64,000 bases of DNA. Origin: Trogon surrucura. Taxonomy: Eukaryota; Chordata; Aves; Trogoniformes; Trogonidae. The stretch covers positions 41,817,898 to 41,881,897 of the forward strand of contig CM036617.1 of the NCBI GenBank assembly GCA_020746105.1, in the 5' to 3' direction. The translations under genes and the position numbers were made by a program. The notes below the pieces were generated by a model. That model saw nothing but the letters and a program-made list of their open reading frames with translations. It searched no databases and was not told where the DNA came from. Positions 57,620-64,000 of this stretch are shown here, piece after piece; the stretch's first letter is position 1; each line of letters starts with the position of its first letter.

Positions 57620-57815
57620 TCAGGTAGAAAACTCCTCCTCTTGGGAGGCACTAATGCTGCCATGTAGCTCCTGGGTGATGGTCAGCATATGTCCAGCCAG
57701 ATGGGCCTTCTCAATGTTGTTGTCTGTTCCCTTCTCGCTGAGTCCATGACGTGAGAAGCTGCTGCTGAAGGCTTTAGAGAAACTTCATTAGAAACTTCAT
57801 TGAAGGTTGTGGAAG
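57620..57815 (-). CDS. possible 3'-terminal exon, unidentified gene
   Basis: On the minus strand, acceptor CTGTTTTCAG precedes 57815. Two frames compete. With one base from the previous exon, 43 codons follow (STTFNEVSNEVSLKPSAAA ... RRPIWLDIC) to TGA at 57682-57684. Alternatively an internal acceptor (CCTTCAG) would start a frame reading SSFSRHGLSEKGTDNNIEK ... ISASQEEEFST to TGA at 57620-57622. Base composition (more GC than the surroundings) and long open frames suggest a real exon. Family not recognised. It lies 3' of the possible exons at 58160 and 60294 on the same strand. Confidence 0.4.
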
Positions 57816-58159
57816 CTGAAAACAGATTACGATATAAAGATGTAAACGAAAAATTTTATTTATTGTTCAATTTTGAAATCTTTCTTAAAATTTTCAACCA
57901 AATTATCCTAAGTTACTTCAAGATGGGGAAAAAAAAAAGCATCATAACCTTTCCATGTACTGGCAATATATCTCGATAGAAATTGTAGTAACTGAGAATA
58001 TTTCCATGTGCATTTCTTACTCTGAATATTTGTCCCACACTAATTGAAAGTTTCTTCCTACCATATGTGTTTTGTTTGTTTGACTGATTTTTTTTAGTAC
58101 ATCCTTTTTCATTTCTTTATGATTACGATTAAGGCATTTGCGTTAATTTTTATACTTAC

Positions 58160-58216
58160 ATCTGCAGGTATGCCAATAGAATAAAAAGGTGCCATAAACA
58201 ATTCAAAGTCTTTGCA
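58160..58216 (-). CDS. possible internal exon, unidentified gene
   Basis: The minus strand reads 19 open codons (CKDFELFMAPFYSIGIPAD), ending at a consensus donor GAT|GTAAGT (GT at 58158-58159). The acceptor is CAACCCTAG, just before 58216. It starts and ends in phase 0, as does the exon at 60294, so they could be consecutive. The CR1 at 58228 ends ~11 bp beyond the acceptor, so the polypyrimidine tract would have to lie in the CR1 tail (TTCTGTGTTTCTGTGATTC). The exon may therefore be damaged by, or have adapted to, that insertion. Family not recognised. Confidence 0.35.
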
Positions 58217-58227
58217 CTAGGGTTGAA

Positions 58228-59357
58228 TTCATTGAATCACAGAAACACAGAATTATTGAGGCTTGGAAAAGACCTCTGAGATCATAAAGTCCAGGCTATA
58301 ACACAACACCATCACATCAGTGAGACCACTGCACTAAGTCCCACATCCAACCTCTCCTCAAACACCTCCAGGGACGGTGATTCCACCACTTCCCTGGACA
58401 GTACATCCCAATGCCTGAGCACCCTCTCTGTGAGGAATTGACTCCCACCTCACTATAATTTCCCTTTAGGTAGTTGTAGAGAGTGACAAGGTCCCCCCTG
58501 AGTCTCCTCCAGGCTAAACAACCCCAGTTCCCTCAGCCTCTCCTCATAGGACTTTCCCTCTAGTCCCTTCCCCAACCTCTTTGCTCTCCTCTGGACCCGC
58601 TCCAGCACCTCAACGTCTTTCTTGCAGTGAAGGGCCCAGACCTGCACACAGCACTCGAGGTGAGGCCTCCCCAGTGCTGAGCACAGGGGCAGAATTACAT
58701 CCCTGCTCCTACTGGCCACACTGTTTCTGATACAGTCCAGGACATTGTTAGCCTTCCAGGACACCTGGGCATACCGCTGGCTCATGTTCAACCAGTTGTC
58801 ACCAATAGTCCTAGGTCCCTCTCTGTTGGGCAGCTCTCCAGCCACTCCTTCCCCAGTCTGTAGTGCTGCAAAACATAGTCTACCTCAAGAAGAAGTACAT
58901 CAACCAGGATGTGGTTGGCAGACTTTTTTGTATGGGCACAGAGATTCAGCGGTTATTGTGGCCCAAGTACAGAACCCTGCACTTGGTCTTATTGAACTTC
59001 ATACTGTTGGCCTCAGTTCATCAACTCAGTCTATCCAAGTCCCTCTGTAACATCTTCCCACTCTTTGACAGGTTGACACTCACCACCAGCTTGGTGTCAT
59101 CTGTGAATTTGCTAAATGTATACTCAACCCCCTCATCCAGGTCATCAGTAAAGATGTTGAATAGGACTGGGCCCGGTGTTGGTCCTTGACCACTGGATGC
59201 AGCACCATTCACCATCATTCTCTGGGTCTGGTCATCCAACCAGTTTTTAACCCAGTGAAGGGTGCATCCGTCCAAGCTGTGGGCTGCCAGCTTTTCCAGG
59301 AGGATGTTGTGGGAGACTGTGTTAAATGCTTTGCTGAAATCGAGGTAGACCACATTG
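58228..59357 (-). mobile_element. CR1 LINE, 1.1 kb, with 80-bp insert and fold-back end
   Basis: The 3' terminus is at the left (GAATCACAGAAACACAGAATTATTGAGG). Minus-strand frames give the ORF2 C-terminus ([17 protein letters not shown], 58453-58845) and RT core ([18 protein letters not shown], then [16 protein letters not shown], 59021-59353). The catalytic box reads KFTDDTKL, with FADD changed to FTDD. An unusual insert at 58870-58950 is shared with the CR1 at 25451. The 5' truncation point ends in a fold-back (59329-59369). Confidence 0.93.
58870..58950 (-). repeat. non-canonical ~80-bp insert in CR1, shared with 25488-25566
   Basis: It lies between the CR1 blocks 'CACTTGGGCCACAATAACC' and 'CAGCACTACAGACTGGGG' (sense). 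On the opposite strand (plus) it is open and protein-like: [19 protein letters not shown] and TEIQ. The second copy retains only part of such a frame. Origin unknown. Confidence 0.75.
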
Positions 59358-59369
59358 ATTTCAGCAAAG
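59329..59369. repeat. perfect 13-bp inverted repeat at CR1 5' junction
   Basis: CTTTGCTGAAATC (59329-59341) is repeated in inverse orientation as GATTTCAGCAAAG (59357-59369), with a 15-bp spacer of CR1 sequence. The left arm is normal CR1; the right arm lies beyond the CR1 break-point. Confidence 0.92.
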
Positions 59370-60293
59370 AATTTGAAGAAGCTTTCTTTCCTAGGTATTT
59401 CCTGAGGATAACATTCTTTGAGATCATATTCAAGGGTCTACAGAATTAACCAATAAAAAAACAGGGTTTGATGTGTAAAGAAATATTTTGGTTCTTTTTT
59501 TTTTTTAATCCCCCCCCCCCCCCCCCCCATCCATTAGTTTCTAAGGAAACTACAGTAGCTGATTAATATTTTTTTAGGTAAATGTAACACAGCTTTCTTA
59601 AAAATTGCAGAAAGGTACAGTTAACGTGATTTTGAATTTGAATTACAAATTATTCTTGCTGCTTTCGCAGCAAAATATTTCACAGCTTCACAGGAAATTA
59701 GAAAACACAGAATTTTTTTTAAAATTACCTAACCACCTGGGGGTCTTCTGCTGTAATGTTTTGTATTACACTGTGGTGTAATTTTTTTACCAGTTATAAC
59801 CATAAAGAAGAAATTTGACAAGTGGAAAAAGAAAGAAAAAGGGGGAAAAAAAAGGAACACTTCAAAGTTTCTTGTCAGAATAACAGTTTTTACTACTTAT
59901 CGACAGACCCCTAAAACCTAAAACTGATTGAGAAGGATTAATTTGAGTGACAGAGTCATCTCACACCTGATAGAATTCTTTATAATAAATCCGAATTCTT
60001 TATAATAAGTCCAAATTCTTTCTGGTGGGTTTATACACAGCTGTCAAAAATCTTATCTAACACTTAACTCCCAAACAGTTTAGGAAAAAGTTGCAGCTAT
60101 CATAAGTTTTAAAAAGTGAGCTAGATAGACATATGGAGCACCTAAATGGGAGTAGAAACTGATGATAAGAATTAAATGCATGCTCTATTTTGCTTGGAAA
60201 ACTTGCACTTGTCTGTCTGCTTGGGAACAAAGATCACATATATCTGAACTCTTCTTTATGCAACATATTTCTATTGGATAAAATTCTACTTAC
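59370..60293. other. AT-rich non-coding stretch with T-run/poly(C) tract
   Basis: A T-run is followed by 19 consecutive C (59510-59528); the minus strand therefore has G19. A 20-bp tandem repeat (GAATTCTTTATAATAAATCC, second copy with one change) lies at 59973-60012. Nothing else was recognised; if the flanking exons are real this is intron. Confidence 0.6.
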
Positions 60294-60362
60294 ATCAGAG
60301 ATGAAGATGTCACTGGGATCATCTTTGGACCTGGCATCAAGATCTTCCCTTGTCAAAAGTAT
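60294..60362 (-). CDS. probable internal exon (69 bp), unidentified gene
   Basis: On the minus strand, acceptor TATTTTTTCTTCAG leads to 23 codons (starting ILLTREDLDARSKDD, ending IFISD) and a consensus donor GAT|GTAAGT (GT at 60292-60293). Exactly one frame is open through the exon; both others contain stops. Length is a multiple of three, phase 0 at both ends. The splice sites are the best in the window and the acidic, charged sequence looks like real protein. Family not recognised. It pairs in phase with the candidate exon at 58160. Confidence 0.55.
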
Positions 60363-61217
60363 CTGAAGAAAAAATACCTATATTAAAGGATTTGGTGGAA
60401 AAACTAAAATTTTCATGAAGATTTAATTTCTCATCATATTTGTCTTTTGAAAGAGTATTTTTCTTGAACAATATAACCCTGACTGTGAATCCAGAGTATC
60501 CCTGTATCTCATTCTTTAATGATACACATATTCTTGTTATGAAGAAGACCCTTAAACTTCAGATTTTTCAAGCTTCTTGTTGGTATTTCCCGTTTCCAAG
60601 GGCTTATGTCCCTTTCAGACATGTTTAAGCTATTTCTTGGTTAAACTCCATGTTTCTAAAGTAAACATAACTAGTTTATGAAAAAAAATTGAAGCAGAAA
60701 GAGGTGCAGAGATATATTAACAGAAATGTGTTTAAAAGACAGGTGTTATAGCATGTAGTACAGCAAATTCTAAATTCTTTGTAAGTTTGGACCATTTTTT
60801 TACAACAAACTGTGACAAGCACAAGTGTGGGGCAGGCCTTTGTGAGTGAATTTAGTTAGAGAAAGATCTGTCCTTCACATGAAGAAATCTATACACATTT
60901 ATAATTTCTTTGGGATTACAATATCAATGTTCAAGGACAAAACGGAAAGTTCATGAATTTTAGATAGTCTGTTGATAGGGGATTGAAAGAGTTAAAAAAA
61001 ACCAAACACAAACGCAAATACTAAGTCACAAAGGATTTATGTCTGATATTTTTCTTGTTAATCTTAGTAAATTCACTTTATCTATCAACATGTAGTCAAG
61101 AAAATTTGCCTGTTGTAGCCTGTAAGATCTTGGAACTGATAATGTGATAACACAGTTAATGTAACTAAACAAAAATTAAATGCAGAACAATTTACATGAG
61201 TCAGCAGAAACATCCAC
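60363..61217. other. AT-rich non-coding stretch, putative intron
   Basis: No repeat family, RNA gene or further exon could be supported. Confidence 0.45.
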
Positions 61218-61256
61218 CTGTTCTTCATACAGTAGATGATTATATTGGGTCAGAAT
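61218..61256 (-). CDS. weak candidate exon (39 bp)
   Basis: Minus strand: acceptor TTTTGGACCAG (poor pyrimidine tract) precedes 13 codons ILTQYNHLLYEEQ and a CAG|GTGGAT donor (weak). It would be in phase 0 with the exon at 60294. Supported only by position, phase and composition. Confidence 0.18.
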
Positions 61257-61569
61257 CTGGTCCAAAATACATTAAATTTGTTTGAAACACATTGCTCATT
61301 TTTAATTACTTCAAATGGGTATAAGTGACTTGACTTTGGAGGGTCTTTTTCATCTTTGCTCCGGATTTGAATTAATTTAATAGTGGCTAGTGAAAATTTA
61401 AATACTTGATTGGATTTGTTTAGCTAGGTCTAAATAAGATACAATTGCAATCTCATCCATAACCCAATGAAATTTGTGCTGATTTTCTCTTTTATTTTAG
61501 GATCATCTTGTTCAAAGCCTAGTTCTTTTGAATATTTCACTTACCTTCCTATAAGAAAGGCTTCTGTAC

Positions 61570-63383
61570 ATCATCATCATGGCTGGGCTTCGCGAATGAA
61601 GATATGGGAAGGGCTCTACCCAGACTTGTTACAAGCGCACTGATGGCTAAAAAGGCCGATGCAGGATAGGCAAGTCCAGTTGCAAAAGGCACAGCAGAAA
61701 GTCTCCTTAGCCGGTATTGGCGAAGTACGGTTCTTTCTGCGTTGTCTTTTCTCCTCGAGACTAATTCTACGTGTGTTCTCAAAGGAGGCAGGAGCATTAT
61801 GGATGGTGTGTCTTCACGTCTCCCAACTGGAGTTCAGAGTGGACCACTGATGGTAGTCAATGTGGCCAAAACTGAGGTATTGTTTCAGAGAGTCCTTGTA
61901 TCTCCTCTTTGGGGCTCCTCTGTTGCAGCAGCCGGTGGCAAGTTCACCACAGAGCACAACCTTAGGGAGGCAGTGATCCTGCATCCTGGAGATGTGCCCT
62001 GCCCAGAGCAGGTGCGTCCTCAGCAGCATGGCCTCAATACTGGTGACCCCTGCCTGTTCAGGGACAGTAACATTAGTCATGTAGTCAGTCCAGTGGATGT
62101 TTAAGGCTGTGCGGAGGCAGCCCTGATGGAAGCGTTCAAGGAGTCGCAGGTGGTGGCGGTAGACAATCCATGACTCAGACCCATATAAAAGAGTAGACAG
62201 TACAATGGCTCTGTAGACACTGATCTTTGTACTTTTCTTCAGGTGTTTATTGCACCAGACTCTTTTATGGAGTCTTCCAAAAGCTCCATATGCCTTTGCT
62301 AACCTGTTGTCTATCTCTTTGTCAATCTTACCATCTGAGGAATTGATACTTCCTAGATAGTTGAACTGCTGGACTGACTTAGTTTCTGATTTGCCTATGG
62401 TGATGTGGGGATGATGGGAGACTTCCTGAGGTGCAGGTTGATAAAGAACTTATGTCTTCTTCAAGCTGACTTCTAGCCCAAAAAGCTCAGCAGCCTCTGC
62501 AAAGCAGGATGTTAAGTGCCGCAGAGCTGCTTCTGTGTGAGCAATGAGGGCGGCATCAGTAGCAAAAAGCAGCTCACAGACAAGGTGATTTAGGTCTTAG
62601 TGTGGGCCTTCAGTCGCCTTAGGCTGAATAGGTTACCATCGGTACGATAATGGATGTAAATGCCGTTATCTTCACGAAGGTCTGCTGTGGCCCTTTGGAG
62701 CATCATGCTGAAGAAGATTGTGAATAGAATTGGTGCGAGAACGCAACCTTGTTTCACACCATTGGTTACTGAGAAGGGTTCAGAGAGAGCATCATCATGT
62801 CTGACTTGGCCACGCTGATCCTCGTGCAACAGGATAATCATTCTGAGGAACTTGGGAGGACATTCTAATCATTCCAAGATCTCTTACAGGCCTTTTCTGC
62901 TTACAGTGTCAAAAGCTTTGGTGAGGTCAACGAAAGTTACATAGAGTCCTTTGTTCTGTTCCCTACACTTCTCTTCCAGTTGTCTGAGAACAAATATCAT
63001 GTCTGTGGTACTCCTGTTGGCTCTGAGAGCATATTTGCTTTCAGGTAGAAGTTCTTCTGAGATAGCTAGTACCAGTCTGTTCAAAAGTATTCTTGCAAGG
63101 AATTTACCAACAATAGAGAGCAAAGTAATACCTCAGTAGTTTGAACGGTCTGATTTTTCCCCTTTCTTCTCGTACGGGGTGATGATGACTGCATCACGGA
63201 GATCTGGTGGTAGTTCGCCTTTTTTCCAGCAACGCACAACCTACTCATGAAATTTAGCATGGCGTGCTTGGCTTCCATGCTTCCAGACTTCAGCTGGGGT
63301 TCCATCAATCCCAGCTGCCTTGCCAATTTTCACCTGTTGTACGGCCTTGAGAGTCTCTCCTACAGTAGGGGTTACATCCAATT
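61570..63383 (-). mobile_element. RTE-type LINE, 1.8 kb, decayed
   Basis: The minus strand encodes a non-CR1 reverse transcriptase. At 62884-63123: SIVGKFLARILLNRLV, then YVTFVDLTKAFDTVSRKGL. At 62590-62841: VTNGVKQGCVLAPILFTIFF and YRTDGNLFSLRRLKAHTKT. The catalytic box at 62555-62566 reads FATD instead of FADD. Downstream are LFGLEVSLKKT (about 62470), LYGSESWIVYRHHLRLLE (about 62180) and LEQAGVTSIEAMLLRTHLLW with GHISRM (61814-62080). A C-terminal zinc-knuckle-like stretch (WTCLSCIGLFSHQCAC) comes just before TAG at 61616-61618. The very short 3' end carries an ATGATGATG repeat (complement of 61570-61580). Short UTR, triplet tail and motif set indicate RTE-like elements. Frameshifts throughout; dead. 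Confidence 0.8.
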
Positions 63384-63385
63384 CG

Positions 63386-64000
63386 TTTTTCACCGGTATG
63401 TCAGTGATAAAAGGAAAACTATGGAAAATGTGAGGCCTTTCCAGGAGGAAACAGGAGACCTGGAAACCTGGCTTATAGAAAAGGCTGAGGTACTCAAAGA
63501 CTTTTTGGCCTCAGCCTTCACAAACAAATGCTCCAGCCACACTGCCCAAGTCTCAGAATGCAAAGGCAGAGACTGGGAGAATGAAGGGCTGCCCACTGTA
63601 AGAGAAGGTCAGGTTTGAGGCCATCTAAGGAACCTGTGTACAACACGTGTATGTGGGATTTGATGAGATACACCTGTGGGTCCTGAGGGAACTGGCAGAT
63701 GAAGTAGTTAAGCCACTATCCATCTATCTTTGAGAAGTTGTGGCAGATTGATGAAGTTCCCACTGACCAGAAAAGGAGAAACCCTCACTTTTACAAAGGA
63801 AAGAAAGAAGACTCAATTAACTACAGGCCAGCCAGTCTCACCTCTGTGCCTGGCAAGATAATGGAGTGGATCCTGTTGAAAACTATGCTAGGGCATACAG
63901 AAAATAAGGAGGTGATTTGCTACAGCCAACAGGATACCCTTCTATGATAGGATTACAGTACTGGTGGATAAGGGAAGAGTAACTAATATCATCTCCCTGG
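63386..64000 (+). mobile_element. CR1 LINE, runs off the window end
   Basis: Sense CR1 ORF2 starting at '[19 protein letters not shown]', then [40 protein letters not shown], 'HLRNLC' and the '[20 protein letters not shown]' block (63810-63870), reaching the start of the RT domain at the edge. It begins exactly where the RTE sequence stops, so it is a 5'-truncated insertion into, or directly beside, the RTE. The RTE's own 5' part may resume beyond the window. Confidence 0.93.

Noticed and set aside
1..64000. CRISPR arrays, operons, bacterial promoters or prophage
   Set aside because: Repeats present are eukaryotic retrotransposons and microsatellites; nothing prokaryotic is visible.

Overview
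The window is vertebrate nuclear DNA, almost certainly from a bird: AT-rich, gene-poor, and littered with CR1 LINE copies that carry the avian ATTCTATG-type 3' tail. It also holds solo LTRs of avian endogenous retroviruses. A retroposon at 47840-48020 joins a tRNA-Ile(GAT)-derived head to a CR1 tail, the architecture I know from the passerine TguSINE1 family, so a perching bird is the best guess. An RTE-type LINE at 61.57-63.38 kb and a Tc1/mariner remnant at 53.5-53.96 kb are less usual for a bird and may narrow the lineage.

Layout. 0-16 kb: mostly unique AT-rich DNA with a CR1 tail, a possible 3'-terminal exon on the plus strand (4081-4163, with poly(A) signal), a near-perfect hairpin at 9.5 kb, an LTR fragment at 10.8 kb and old CR1 at 12.4-13.4 kb. 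16.8-22.0 kb: a dense nest of one LTR and at least four CR1 copies, one of them inserted inside another. 24.7-27.5 kb: more CR1. 27.5-39 kb: mostly unique DNA with one solo LTR (30.3 kb) and a well-preserved CR1 3' end (33.4-34.2 kb). 39-51 kb: heavily nested CR1, LTR and SINE insertions, two LTRs having clear 5-bp target duplications. 52.4 kb: a 250-bp pure pyrimidine microsatellite. 53.5 kb: Tc1/mariner remnant. 57.6-61.3 kb: three or four possible exons of an unidentified minus-strand gene, invaded by a CR1. 61.6-64 kb: a decayed RTE LINE abutting a CR1 that runs off the window.

No intact gene with a recognisable product lies here. The protein-like open frames are retrotransposon ORF2 pieces, all broken. 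Apart from a few proposed exons, whose identity I could not establish, everything supportable is mobile-element sequence. No operon, defence system, CRISPR array or other new multi-gene system is visible. The most interesting items are the SINE, the RTE and Tc1 remnants, the candidate exons, an 80-bp insert shared by two CR1 copies, and repeated fold-back (template-switch-like) rearrangements in CR1 copies. All family names come from recognising sequence and translated motifs by eye; no database search was possible.
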